Positions 35,429 through 44,383 of a stretch of 64,000 nucleotides of DNA are shown here, in pieces; position 1 is the stretch's first letter; every line of letters begins with the position of its first letter. This DNA comes from HR10 sp964615335 (lineage in GTDB: Bacteria; Acidobacteriota; Blastocatellia; HR10). The stretch lies in contig CAZTMT010000002.1 in assembly GCA_964615335.1 (NCBI GenBank), positions 209,967 through 273,966 on the forward strand, written 5' to 3'. The notes beneath the pieces were generated by a model, which saw only the letters and a list, made by a program, of their open reading frames with translations, was not told the origin of the DNA and made no database searches. Both the position numbers and the translations under genes were made by a program.

Positions 35429-36346
35429 TCATGGAATTTTATCTATCGCCAACAGGGCAAGCAGAAGCGGCAGATAAAGAATCGAAGCCTTCAGGACGCG
35501 TCGCGCCTGTCCCTTCGTGCGCAGCAAGGCGACTCGGGCGCTGCACCAGAGGAAATATCCCCCAAGCAGGAGTGCCGAGATCAGATAGATCAGTCCCGAG
35601 AGATGCAAGGCCGTCGGCAGAAGGCTGACTCCCACCATGAGCACTGTTGTCCAGAGGATCTGCTGGCCGGTGAGCCGTCCCTCGCGATCCAGGACCGGAA
35701 GCATTCGAATCCCGGCGCGCGCGTAGTCCTCGCGATAAACCCACGCGATGGCGTAAAAGTGAGGGAATTGCCAGAGGAAAAGGAGAGCGAAGAGAACCCA
35801 TCCCTCGAGCGTGATCTCCCCCCGCGCGGCTGTCCATCCCATCAGGGCGGGCATCGCCCCGGGGAAGGCTCCAACGGTCGTGCACCACGCTGTTCGCGTC
35901 TTCAAAGGGGTATAGGCGAACAGATAGAGTCCGAAGGCCAGAGCGCCCAACACGGCGGTCAGCGGATTGGCCCACAGCCAGAGTGCGAGTTCGGCTACCA
36001 GGGAAAGCGCCAGGCCGAAGATCAGAGCCCGACGCGGACGGAGCCGACCGCTTGGCAGAGGACGGCGCTGCGTGCGGCGCATGAGCCCATCGGTCTCTCG
36101 TTCCAGATAGTGGTTCATCGCCGCAATCCCCGCTGAAAGCGCCGTGATTCCCAGGGCCACGCGGAACAGGCTCCAGGGATCAACCGGATGTCGAGCCCCC
36201 ACCCAGAAGGCCGTCATCGCTGTGATGAGCACAAGAAACGTGATCTCGGGTTTGGTCAGCTCAATGTAGGCCGGGATCGAAGCCAAGGCCGGATGCTTCT
36301 CAACCAGCCTCTTGAGGATTTTCCCAAGATGTGAACGGGATCTCAT
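35429..36346 (-). CDS. ctaB: Protohaem IX farnesyltransferase (haem O synthase)
   Basis: CtaB/CyoE adds farnesyl to haem B to give haem O. The 305-residue UbiA-type protein has eight or nine helices and the two Asp-rich motifs NHYLERETDGLMRRTQRRPL (N-x3-E-x-D-x4-R) and YREDYARAGIRMLP. ELTKPEITFLVLITA near the start is the family signature. Its ATG overlaps the ctaA stop by 4 bp (ATGA). Confidence 0.94.
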   Translation of the reverse strand: MRSRSHLGKILKRLVEKHPALASIPAYIELTKPEITFLVLITAMTAFWVGARHPVDPWSLFRVALGITALSAGIAAMNHYLERETDGLMRRTQRRPLPSGRLRPRRALIFGLALSLVAELALWLWANPLTAVLGALAFGLYLFAYTPLKTRTAWCTTVGAFPGAMPALMGWTAARGEITLEGWVLFALLFLWQFPHFYAIAWVYREDYARAGIRMLPVLDREGRLTGQQILWTTVLMVGVSLLPTALHLSGLIYLISALLLGGYFLWCSARVALLRTKGQARRVLKASILYLPLLLALLAIDKIP

Positions 36347-37287
36347 GAAGACGTTCTTCGCGCCAGTTGAAGCACAACGAACGCCGGCTCACTTAACCGA
36401 AAGGCCCACCACGTGATCACGAGCACGACGGCTAGAAGCAATGCCCCACAAGCCACATGCGCAACCGTGAGCGAGATCATCGGCTCAAGCGGTTGCGGAT
36501 CGAAGCGCGCGGCGCGACGCGCCAGGTACGCTGCGATCCCCAAGGCGATCTGCCCCAGGAGCAATCCTGCGGCCCAGAGTGCCGCGCGTCGCATCATGGC
36601 GAGAGGATCCTTCCCTTCACTCTCCCGCGCAGTCTTCAGCAGCGTTCTCACCACCCACGCGATGAGAAAGGTCACCCCTATAGCCCCCACGATATGGGGG
36701 AGAATTCCCAAGCCGCGATGTCGAAATCCCGCACCCAGAAGGAGCTGGATGAAAAGCCCGACGACAGCAGCCCCGCAGAGCTTCGGGAAAAAAGCGGGCA
36801 AAGGCCGCGCGCGCGAGGATGTAGGGAGGACGTGCTTCCATGCGGGCGAGGTGACCACAGCCACGCTCACCGTGAGACTGAAAAAGAACTGCGCCATGAA
36901 GGCATGAATCAAAGCGAAAGCAAACCGATGCTCCAGCAGGAGGACGCGCCCCCCCCCAAGCCCGGCTTGACCGAGGACGGCAAGAAGCGCGAGCCCTCCG
37001 AGCCGCCGAACCCACGGACGCTCTTCGCTCCGCCACAAGACCCCGGCGAGCAGCAGCGTCAGAAGCGCCACCGTCGCCGCCACGACGCGATGCGTGTATT
37101 CGTACACGACGTTCCCCACAATATGCTCGAAGGGGAGCCATCGTCCGAAAGCTGTCGGCCAATCGGGAACAGAGTCGCCTGCTTCGTTGCTTGTGACCAA
37201 TGCGCCCAGAACGATGAGCAGAAACGTCGCCCCCGCCGTCACCAGGGCAAGACGATGAGAGAGATTATGTCCCGAGCTCGCACGCAT
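36343..37287 (-). CDS. ctaA: Haem A synthase
   Basis: CtaA/COX15 turns haem O into haem A. The 314-residue protein has eight helices, with VTSNEAGDSVPDWPTAFGRW, EYTHRVVAATVALLTLLLA and later IVGAIGVTFLIAW and VAHVACGALLLAVV holding the haem-binding His pairs. The Glu in NEAGDSVPDWP is the catalytic region. I use ATG 37287, which has GGAGAG upstream, over a TTG at 37347. The gene makes the cofactor for the oxidase encoded on the facing strand. Confidence 0.9.
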   Translation of the reverse strand: MRASSGHNLSHRLALVTAGATFLLIVLGALVTSNEAGDSVPDWPTAFGRWLPFEHIVGNVVYEYTHRVVAATVALLTLLLAGVLWRSEERPWVRRLGGLALLAVLGQAGLGGGRVLLLEHRFAFALIHAFMAQFFFSLTVSVAVVTSPAWKHVLPTSSRARPLPAFFPKLCGAAVVGLFIQLLLGAGFRHRGLGILPHIVGAIGVTFLIAWVVRTLLKTARESEGKDPLAMMRRAALWAAGLLLGQIALGIAAYLARRAARFDPQPLEPMISLTVAHVACGALLLAVVLVITWWAFRLSEPAFVVLQLARRTSS

Positions 37288-37344
37288 ACGCTCTCCGAAT
37301 AAGAGGAAGCGCCGCGATGCGCCTCCCTCCCGCCGCAGGGACAA

Positions 37345-37376
37345 CAAAAGAGAGAGGAAGTCGAAGAGCGACTCCC
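37345..37376 (-). terminator. Probable Rho-independent terminator after the cupredoxin lipoprotein gene
   Basis: An 8-bp stem with one G-U (37369-37376 with 37356-37363, loop of 5) is followed on the minus strand by TCTCTCTTTTGTTG. It lies 17 bp after the lipoprotein stop and would separate the complex III unit from ctaA-ctaB. Confidence 0.55.
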
Positions 37377-37393
37377 CCTCCCTGCGATTTCTC

Positions 37394-38257
37394 CTACCGC
37401 GATGCGGGATGCGCCATCCCCTTCTCGCAGCAGGGGAGCACGAGCGCGGGCATCAGGCGGAGCGATCCCGGACGATACACCTGTCCGGCTGCATAGGTGA
37501 ACTCGACCGACTTGGTCTCCTTCGCTCCTACGGTCACTTTCGCGACTTGCGCGCCGTAGCGCTCATGCCAGGCCTCGATCTCATACTCGCCCGGCGGCAA
37601 CCCCTTGATCTCAAAACTCCCGTCCTCCTTGCTCACGGCATGGAACGGATGCCGGAGGACGCCAATGTAGGCGCGCATCCACGGATGCTGATTGCACTTG
37701 ACCGGGATCATCACCTCCGGACGCGGGAAGGAGCGGATGATCGGCTCCGATCCCGGAGGCTGATTCACATTCCACTCGGGATTGTTCTTCGGCGTCGGAT
37801 GGATGTTGTGATTGGTCGGGTCGCTCGTGATGATCTTCAGGTTCTGTCCGGCCATGAGGCCCAGGACATGCGGACGATACATGCACCCGTTCTGATCGAG
37901 CGTGACCTCCTCCGAAGGCACCGAGAACGAATATTTCTCCAACCCGCTCTTCACATACACGAAGACGTTCTGCAATTTCCCATTGTTGACGACGACGTCT
38001 TCGGAGAGCGCGTTGGGATTCTTCTGAGCGCAGACCGGGTCCGCATCCATTTGGATGCGGCGTCGCGCGGGCGGCTGCCCCGTGAAGTTCACCACACCGG
38101 TGATCGCCCCTTCATTGCCGGTCGGCTGATAGGCGACCGCCGGCGCGGCTCCCTCTTCCGGAGGAGCCTCGCTCACTTCCTCTTTCTTCCCGCACTGAAG
38201 ACTCAGCGCGGCGAGAGTGAGAATCATTCCCAAAGACCAAAGCTGTCGCGTTCTCAT
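37394..38257 (-). CDS. Cupredoxin-like lipoprotein with CxxHxxM copper motif
   Basis: The 287-residue product has a signal peptide with a likely lipid-modified C22 (LSLQC; Gln before Cys is unusual). After a low-complexity linker comes a beta domain (50-205) with possible type 1 copper ligands: H150 or H153 in NHNIHP and C188, H191, M194 in KCNQHPWMRAYIG. A carboxypeptidase-regulatory-like beta domain follows (SKEDGSFEIKGLPPGEYEIE). The gene ends the Rieske/cytochrome b/octahaem operon, 40 bp after the cytochrome gene. I infer an electron carrier or docking subunit, or a structural lipoprotein if copper is absent. Confidence 0.68.
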   Translation of the reverse strand: MRTRQLWSLGMILTLAALSLQCGKKEEVSEAPPEEGAAPAVAYQPTGNEGAITGVVNFTGQPPARRRIQMDADPVCAQKNPNALSEDVVVNNGKLQNVFVYVKSGLEKYSFSVPSEEVTLDQNGCMYRPHVLGLMAGQNLKIITSDPTNHNIHPTPKNNPEWNVNQPPGSEPIIRSFPRPEVMIPVKCNQHPWMRAYIGVLRHPFHAVSKEDGSFEIKGLPPGEYEIEAWHERYGAQVAKVTVGAKETKSVEFTYAAGQVYRPGSLRLMPALVLPCCEKGMAHPASR

Positions 38258-38297
38258 CGTGACCTCCTGTGATATGAGATTCTCTTGACGCAGTCTC

Positions 38298-41200
38298 TCA
38301 CGGTCCCGCTCTCCTTCCGGTTGAACCGGAAGCCATCATCTTTTTCTCCGGAGGACGCGCGCGGGCCGTCAGGCGCGTTGCGGCCAGCAGGCGGCGTTGC
38401 TCCTCGGCCGTCAGTTGGAACATATACCGCACCAGCAGATCCACATGATCTCCCCGATAAGCCTTGAAGGCTTCCGGCAACGGTCCAGAGAAGACCCATC
38501 GGTCTCCTTCGCGCCGGAAGAGTCCCGAAGGCATAGCCGTGCCCGGACTGATGGCCTGAGGATCAATCATCCATCGGGCTGTCCAGCCCGGCTTCAAGCG
38601 CTCTCGCGCGATGAGGAAGTTCGGAGCCGTCGCGCGCGCATCGTGCGCGGGATCGCCGACCATGTGGCAGCGCAAGCAGGGAGCGGCCGGCGAGGTGAAC
38701 AGTTGTCGCGCCAGGGCGCGTTCGGTTTCGGTGATCGGCTCCAGCTTGGGTTCAATATAGGGCTGCGGCTGCGCCGAGAGCGCTTCGAAGAAGCGCACGA
38801 GGATGCCGATCTCCCGGGGCGAGAGATAGAACGTCGGCATCCGCACCTTCAAATACTCGCGCACGCCATTGCGCTCCAGGTTCGTCTCGCTCAAGGCCGG
38901 ATTCTCCAAGAACCGCGCGAGCCAATCGGGACGCACGCGCGCTCCCTCGCCGATCAAGCTCGGCGGCAGTTGATCCTTCCAATCCGGATCCTGATACCGG
39001 GGGAGCGTGCTCAGGACCGATTGTTGTCCGGGCATGATCGTATGACAGCCCATGCAGTTGTACTTCTTGATGATCCACCATCCCTCCTGGATATCCTTCC
39101 GCCGATCGCTGGGATTGTAGTAGTAGCCGGGAGGGAGAGTGGGATTCACACTCCCCAGAAGGAACGTCGTCAGGGCGCGAATCTCCTCCTCGGTCAGGTT
39201 CGGATTGGGCATGCGGAGCCGATCCTCGGGAGCCTTCAGCTTCCCGCGATCGTAGATGTCCGGATTCCGCAGTTTGTTCTCAATGAATCCCTTGTGATTG
39301 TACCATCCCTGCCGCTTCGCTTCACGAGCCAGCAATCCGAAATCGAGCTGCTCGAGCGGCTTGCTCCCCTCGCGCGTCAATTCCGTACCGATCTTGGGCT
39401 CCTCTTCAAAGCCGCTGATCTCGTGACATCCCGCGCATCCGTACCGGCGAATGAGCTGAGCGCCTCGCGCCCTGAGCTTGGGATCATCCAGGAAAGGAGC
39501 CGGAGGATAGGAGACCCCCGGACGCCGCTGCGTCATGAGGAAGCTCGCGATATCGCGCGCCTCCTGCCAGGAGAGGCGCAAGCTCGGCATGACGGTCATC
39601 TGCTGGACCTGCATCTCGGAGCCGCAGCTTGGACATTTCGAATGGTTCAAATCGAATCGGAAGGGCAAGCCCTTCTTCGCGTAATCTTCCGGACCGATGT
39701 CTCGCCGCTCCGTCGGACAATAGGGACGCAGGCGCTCGCGCGGATTGTGAATCCACCGCACGAGATAGTCGTACTGGACTTTCTCCCCCACGCGCGAGAG
39801 GTTCGCGGCGAAGGTCCCTCCGACGGCTTGTGCGCCTTCGCCAATGGAATGGCAGGCCAGACAGCCGCGCGTCTCAAAAAGCTCGCGACCGCGCACCGGA
39901 TCCCCCGGAGGCTGCGCAGGCACGGAGTCGCGCAACGCCGTCTGCCAGAGATAGGCCGAGATCGCCTGCACCTCATCTCGGTTCAGCCGAAAGCGAGGCA
40001 TCTTCGTCGTCGGGCGGAAAGCATGCGGGTTCTCGATCCAGATGGGGATCCATTCCTTCCGCAACTTCACGCGAATCTCCTTCAGGTTCGGCCCGACCTT
40101 CTTCTGATCCCACATGAGGTGCTTGGCCTGCATCTCCAGTTGCTCCAGCCGATCCGCGATCTGACTGTTCTTGACGCGCAAGCTCTCGGCCAGCGCATAC
40201 AGGCGTCGGGCCTCGCGATCGTCGGTCGCCTGATCGGCGGCGCGCAGAGTACGCCGCATCTCGCGCTCGTTCTCCACGCGCTCCAGATTCAACTGACGGA
40301 TCGTCTTGCGCACCTCAGCCAGGGCATCCGTCTCGCGATCGTACCCCTCGTACCGGTGACACCCCACGCATCCTTTCAACTCGTAGAGATCGCGCCCGAG
40401 ATTGAAGACTTCGGCGCCCTCCAGGACGCGATCGCGGAAATGGCACTGCACGCATCCGGCCTCGTAGTTCTCCGGCTTGTAGAGCGGCCACAACCAGTGC
40501 TTATTCAACCCGTGCGCTTTCACGACGCTCGTCGTCGCTCGCCCGTTACCCCCATGGCAGGGAGAGCATCCAAAACGTTCGGGATTATGAATGCGCAGAA
40601 GCGTCGGATTCGGATGGCTCACGAAGGCCTTCCGCCCCATGATCTGCTCGGTCAGAGGCAGCGGCTCCAGGATCCCCACATGGCACGAGATGCACCGGTC
40701 CACCAGATCCCCCTCTTGGACGTGAATCTGCTTGAGTTCGATCTTGAACGTCTCCATCTTGCGCAGTAAGCCCTCGATCTGCCTCTGATCGAGACCGACA
40801 AGATGATCGCGCATGTATTGATCCATCTTCTTCTCGATCTCCACGGCCGGCTCGAGCAATCGCGCGCGCTCGGAGACCAACTGCGCTTTGCGCTCTTGCA
40901 GGGCCAGAAACCGGCTCCGCAACTCCTCGAAGGTCGCGCGCCACTCCTGGTTCTTCTCCCCGGTGCCATCGGCGGCGATCAGCCGCACGCGGAAAGGCCC
41001 GCGCTTGGCCTCTTCGATCTCGCGCATCTTTCGCGCTTTGGCGCGCGCACTGGTGGCGACTTCCCATTCATAGGTCAGAGCCCCGATCTTGGCCCGCGCA
41101 TCTTGAAAGACCGGCCGAATGGCTTCCAACTGACGCTCGATCTCGGCCAGCTCGCGATCGATCTCGCGCACGCGCGGAGCGACCGCCTCTCGGGCTGCTC

Positions 41201-41483
41201 GCAACTCCTGCTCGAGCTTCTGATACTCGGGCGATCGCTTGAGTTCCACTTCGGTGGCCGCCTGCCGCGGTCGGACCCGCTTCAAATAAGCCGTATAGCG
41301 CTCGACGAACTCCCGCTGCATCGCCTTCCACGGGCGCCGCCCATAGACCTCATCATAGAGAGCCCAGATGAGCGTGCCCACCAACACGAGCGAGGCGGCA
41401 AGCAGCGGCCCGCTCATGGAACGACTCGTAATAGGATCCGGTTCCTCCAGGTGATTCTCCCGCTCGAGGACTTCCTTCTCCAT
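38298..41483 (-). CDS. Octahaem cytochrome c, subunit of a bc-type complex
   Basis: The 1061-residue protein has one membrane anchor (26-42), then a long charged coiled-coil region (55-260). Eight CxxCH haem motifs follow, with the first Cys at 264, 306, 344, 372, 541, 683, 810 and 936. Hemes 4-8 each sit in a mono-haem cytochrome c module with a likely distal Met in MP motifs (M495, M632, M758, M882, M984); hemes 1-3 lack one and may be bis-His. A CPSC pair at 617-620 is not a haem site. It lies directly after split cytochrome b and so probably replaces cytochrome c1 or f. I know no close named homolog. Confidence 0.88.
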   Translation of the reverse strand: MEKEVLERENHLEEPDPITSRSMSGPLLAASLVLVGTLIWALYDEVYGRRPWKAMQREFVERYTAYLKRVRPRQAATEVELKRSPEYQKLEQELRAAREAVAPRVREIDRELAEIERQLEAIRPVFQDARAKIGALTYEWEVATSARAKARKMREIEEAKRGPFRVRLIAADGTGEKNQEWRATFEELRSRFLALQERKAQLVSERARLLEPAVEIEKKMDQYMRDHLVGLDQRQIEGLLRKMETFKIELKQIHVQEGDLVDRCISCHVGILEPLPLTEQIMGRKAFVSHPNPTLLRIHNPERFGCSPCHGGNGRATTSVVKAHGLNKHWLWPLYKPENYEAGCVQCHFRDRVLEGAEVFNLGRDLYELKGCVGCHRYEGYDRETDALAEVRKTIRQLNLERVENEREMRRTLRAADQATDDREARRLYALAESLRVKNSQIADRLEQLEMQAKHLMWDQKKVGPNLKEIRVKLRKEWIPIWIENPHAFRPTTKMPRFRLNRDEVQAISAYLWQTALRDSVPAQPPGDPVRGRELFETRGCLACHSIGEGAQAVGGTFAANLSRVGEKVQYDYLVRWIHNPRERLRPYCPTERRDIGPEDYAKKGLPFRFDLNHSKCPSCGSEMQVQQMTVMPSLRLSWQEARDIASFLMTQRRPGVSYPPAPFLDDPKLRARGAQLIRRYGCAGCHEISGFEEEPKIGTELTREGSKPLEQLDFGLLAREAKRQGWYNHKGFIENKLRNPDIYDRGKLKAPEDRLRMPNPNLTEEEIRALTTFLLGSVNPTLPPGYYYNPSDRRKDIQEGWWIIKKYNCMGCHTIMPGQQSVLSTLPRYQDPDWKDQLPPSLIGEGARVRPDWLARFLENPALSETNLERNGVREYLKVRMPTFYLSPREIGILVRFFEALSAQPQPYIEPKLEPITETERALARQLFTSPAAPCLRCHMVGDPAHDARATAPNFLIARERLKPGWTARWMIDPQAISPGTAMPSGLFRREGDRWVFSGPLPEAFKAYRGDHVDLLVRYMFQLTAEEQRRLLAATRLTARARPPEKKMMASGSTGRRAGP

Positions 41484-41507
41484 GACGCTTCTTCTCCGGA
41501 CCTCCTC

Positions 41508-42443
41508 TCAAATATTGAACCAGGGCGTCATCCAGACATACTTGATCCGGAACAGCAGACGCAGCAAGATCTTCGCCGGAAGACCGACCAGGATCGTGAT
41601 GGCGAAGAACTGAAAGACGAGATACTGAATGAGACTGGTCCGCTCGTAGATCTTTCGATTCAGCGGAGAACGCGTGACCAGCTTGTGAATGCCCCAGCCC
41701 GAGACCAGATAGAAGATGAGCACGGCGAAGAATCCGAAAATCCCCTTCCCCCAGTCGCTCGTGATCCCGAAAATATCCGGCAGATTCCGATTCACCTCGT
41801 ACACCAGGCGCGTATGATCCCACGTCTGTCCGGGCCAGAAGAGCATCCACCCCGGCCCTCGGAGCAGCGTGCCCACGATGATCAGCGCGATCCAGAGATA
41901 GAATCCGACCAGGAACGCCCCGATGGCGACCGTCCGCTGACGCCACGTGTAGTACCCATTCCCCAGGGGGTTCTCATCCACATACGGGAAGGCCATGAGC
42001 CCGATGATGATGAGCGTGGGCAGAACGACGCCCGCGAACCAGGGATCGAAATAAACGAGCATCTCCTGCAGACCGACGAAATACCACGGCGCTTTGGAGG
42101 GATTCGGCGTGAGGTTGGGGTTGGCCGGCTCCTCAAGCGGCGCATCCAGCGTGAGCGACCAGACCATCAGAAGAGCTGTCACGATGATCGCCGCCAGAAA
42201 CTCAATGCGCAACAGATAGGGCCAGACATGGACCTCCGTCGGCCATCCCGGACGATAGGGAAACGTCTTCCGATGATGCGTCTTCGCCAACTCAGGATTG
42301 GCCTCCAGTTGCTCGATGAGCCGATCGTTGGCCCGAGCCTGGCGCAACCCGTACCAGGTGTAGAAGGGAACAATAACCAGCAACCCGACGATCGGGACAT
42401 TATCCGGCGCCGAAATGATCTGCCAGAGTTGGTACCAATCCAT
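41508..42443 (-). CDS. Cytochrome b C-terminal part (subunit IV-like)
   Basis: The 311-residue membrane protein corresponds to the C-terminal half of cytochrome b. It has an N-terminal extension with one helix (IVGLLVIVPFYTWYGL), a core with KAPWYFVGLQEMLVYFDPWF, and three or more further helices. The Qo-site PEWY motif is replaced by APWY (118-121), so the usual Glu is missing. This variant is known in split cytochrome b proteins of several phyla, but the proton-accepting residue must differ. It follows the cytochrome b N-terminal gene by 13 bp. Confidence 0.82.
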   Translation of the reverse strand: MDWYQLWQIISAPDNVPIVGLLVIVPFYTWYGLRQARANDRLIEQLEANPELAKTHHRKTFPYRPGWPTEVHVWPYLLRIEFLAAIIVTALLMVWSLTLDAPLEEPANPNLTPNPSKAPWYFVGLQEMLVYFDPWFAGVVLPTLIIIGLMAFPYVDENPLGNGYYTWRQRTVAIGAFLVGFYLWIALIIVGTLLRGPGWMLFWPGQTWDHTRLVYEVNRNLPDIFGITSDWGKGIFGFFAVLIFYLVSGWGIHKLVTRSPLNRKIYERTSLIQYLVFQFFAITILVGLPAKILLRLLFRIKYVWMTPWFNI

Positions 42444-42456
42444 ATGTCGGTCTCCC

Positions 42457-43365
42457 TCAGACCTTCCTCACCGGCTTCATTTCCGACTCCAGCATCACGG
42501 GAGCCGGCCCGGAGATGCCTCCGTCCTTGCGGACGCGCCAGAAATGCACTCCCATGAAGATGGCCGCCATCAGAGGCAGGGCGATGCAGTGCCAGATGTA
42601 GGCGCGCAGCAGCGCGTTCGAATCTACGATCGAACCTCCCAGCAGGGCGAAGCGCACATCATTGTACGGCGTCATCCCCAACTGCGGCCCGAAAGGCCCT
42701 TCATGCCCCAAAAGGGGCGTCGCCCGAGCCATGTTCGTCCCCACGGTCACGGCCCAGAACCCCAACTGATCGTCCGGCAGCAGATATCCCGTGAAGCTCA
42801 AAAGCAGAGTCAACACGAGCAGAATCACTCCGACACACCAGTTGAACTCACGCGGCCTCTTGTAGGACCCTGTCAGGACGACGCGAAACATGTGGAGCCA
42901 CACCGTGATGACCATCAGATGCGCAGCCCACCGATGCATGTTCCGCAGGAGCCGTCCGAAGGGCACATCGTGCTCCAGATACAGGATGTCGCGGAAGGCC
43001 TGAACCTTCGTCGGATGATAGTAGAACATGAGCAGCACGCCCGTGAACGTGAGCACGATGAAGAGGTAGAAACTGATCCCCCCCATTCCCCACGTGTAGC
43101 TGTAGCGCACGGCATCGCGGTTGATCCGCGCCGGATGCAGGTGAAGGAAGACATTGGCCAAGACGGCAATCGCTCGATTGCGCGGCGTCGTGCGCTCATG
43201 CGGGACGCGGAAGATAGACTTCCACAGTTGCGTTCGCTGCGGCTCCTTGATGTCTTGCTTGAGTTCCTCCCACTCCTCCTTGAGCCGCACCTTCAACTGT
43301 TCGGTCTCCTCCCGGACCCGTTCTAAAACTCCGACTCCTCCTCGGACCTCCTTGTCGCGCTCCAT
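42457..43365 (-). CDS. Cytochrome b N-terminal part (b6-like)
   Basis: The 302-residue protein carries the two b haems in a four-helix bundle. The His pairs are H144/H158 (13 residues between) and H259/H274 (14 between), the spacing of cytochrome b6 rather than mitochondrial bc1 (13/13). A charged coiled-coil N-terminus of about 60 residues precedes the core. Other markers are NVFLHLHPARINRDAVRYSY, GYLLPDDQLGFWAVTVGTNM and FWRVRKDGGISGP. The b6f-type Cys for haem ci is not seen near the expected place. GAGGAGG precedes the ATG. Confidence 0.9.
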   Translation of the reverse strand: MERDKEVRGGVGVLERVREETEQLKVRLKEEWEELKQDIKEPQRTQLWKSIFRVPHERTTPRNRAIAVLANVFLHLHPARINRDAVRYSYTWGMGGISFYLFIVLTFTGVLLMFYYHPTKVQAFRDILYLEHDVPFGRLLRNMHRWAAHLMVITVWLHMFRVVLTGSYKRPREFNWCVGVILLVLTLLLSFTGYLLPDDQLGFWAVTVGTNMARATPLLGHEGPFGPQLGMTPYNDVRFALLGGSIVDSNALLRAYIWHCIALPLMAAIFMGVHFWRVRKDGGISGPAPVMLESEMKPVRKV

Positions 43366-43412
43366 GGCCTCCTCCTCACAGGGGGCCGTCCGAGCGTGTC
43401 CTTCCCCGCCGC

Positions 43413-43961
43413 TCAGACGACGATATAGGCTCCCGGCTCGTTGAACTCCTTATAGGTATAGAGCCGACTCACATCCACGACGATCTGCCCTTCGGCGTCC
43501 AGCTCCACCTTGGCTCGATCCATCGGGCGCGGAGCCGGTCCCTCGAAGTTGATCCCCTCCATGTCGTATCCGCTGCCGTGACAGGGACACTTGAACTTGT
43601 TCTCGCTGGGACTCCACAGGGGCGTGCACCCCAGGTGCGTGCACCGGGCGTAAATCACGAAGAGCCGATCGGTCGTGCGCACCACCCAGATGCGGTATTG
43701 ATCCTGAAACCGCGTGTCCACCCCCAGACCGAAATCCGATGGATAGCCGATCCGGAAAACCGGACTGGGCTCAAAGAGCGCTCGGGGGAAGAAAAACCGC
43801 AGGAACATGAGGAAGTTCGTGGCCAGAAATCCCCAGACCGAAGTCCAGACCAGACGGCGCCGCATCTTGTTGACCATCTCCGTGAGCGGCTTCGATTCGG
43901 TCGCTTTCTCGACCGCCGTCGTCACATCCCGTTCGGCGGCCGAAGGCGGCGATGTTTTCAT
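43413..43961 (-). CDS. Rieske iron-sulfur protein
   Basis: The 182-residue protein has one N-terminal helix (RLVWTSVWGFLATNFLMFLR) and a Rieske domain with both cluster boxes: CTHLGC (C107, H109, C112) and CPCHGSGY (C125, C127, H128). C112 and C127 would form the stabilising disulfide. It oxidises quinol at the Qo site and passes electrons to the c-type haems. GGAGGAGAG precedes the ATG. First gene of the complex III operon. Confidence 0.94.
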   Translation of the reverse strand: MKTSPPSAAERDVTTAVEKATESKPLTEMVNKMRRRLVWTSVWGFLATNFLMFLRFFFPRALFEPSPVFRIGYPSDFGLGVDTRFQDQYRIWVVRTTDRLFVIYARCTHLGCTPLWSPSENKFKCPCHGSGYDMEGINFEGPAPRPMDRAKVELDAEGQIVVDVSRLYTYKEFNEPGAYIVV

Positions 43962-44254
43962 GGTCTCTCTCCTCCCTTCACGGCAAGAGTGGATTCATCC
44001 TTGGCCGCTTCAAATGCGGCGAGGCATCCCGTGGCGCGCCTCTCTCCCGAGGACAAATCTCACGCGTGAACCTCCCATACACATGCCTCCCCACAGGCCT
44101 ATTCCCGCTATTGTTCCATCTCCGCATTGAAGAACCTTCGGCAAGAGTGGATCTCAGGAGAGAGAGTGGCTCTCCACCTCCACGAGATGCCCTTTCTGAC
44201 AAACAGCGCCCCCACAAGACGTCGTGCCTCGCCAGCATCGCTATAGGGTAGTTC
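43962..44254 (-). other. Long leader of the Rieske operon with a 14-bp direct repeat
   Basis: The predicted transcript has about 285 nt before the Rieske ATG. It contains two copies of CGGCAAGAGTGGAT (plus-strand reading) at 43981-43994 and 44139-44152. An open frame on the minus strand here is Arg/Gly-rich and looks non-coding. I saw no known riboswitch, and no second gene on either strand. The remaining 44284-44383 holds only the start region of the amidohydrolase gene. Confidence 0.45.
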
Positions 44255-44283
44255 TTTATAATATGCCGGTCTCGACCTGTCAA
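44255..44283 (-). promoter_or_regulatory. Promoter of the Rieske/cytochrome b/octahaem operon
   Basis: On the minus strand a perfect TTGACA (44283-44278), a 17-bp spacer and TATAAA (44260-44255, 5 of 6). Transcription would start near 44248. Confidence 0.82.
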
Positions 44284-44383
44284 CGTCTGCGCAGCGCTTC
44301 GAAGAGGAAATGAGGAAAGGACTTGCCCCCCATCCCGATGATGTGATACGCCTCTGGCGAAATCCCAAAAGGAGGAGATCGGC

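Noticed and set aside
42415..43326. Plus-strand open frame of about 300 codons opposite cytochrome b
   Set aside because: Composition is His/Arg/Asp-rich antisense of a conserved membrane protein; no ribosome binding site or family motif.
43978..44234. Minus-strand frame of about 86 codons in the Rieske leader
   Set aside because: Arg/Gly-rich with no ribosome binding site and no recognisable motif; more likely an untranslated leader.
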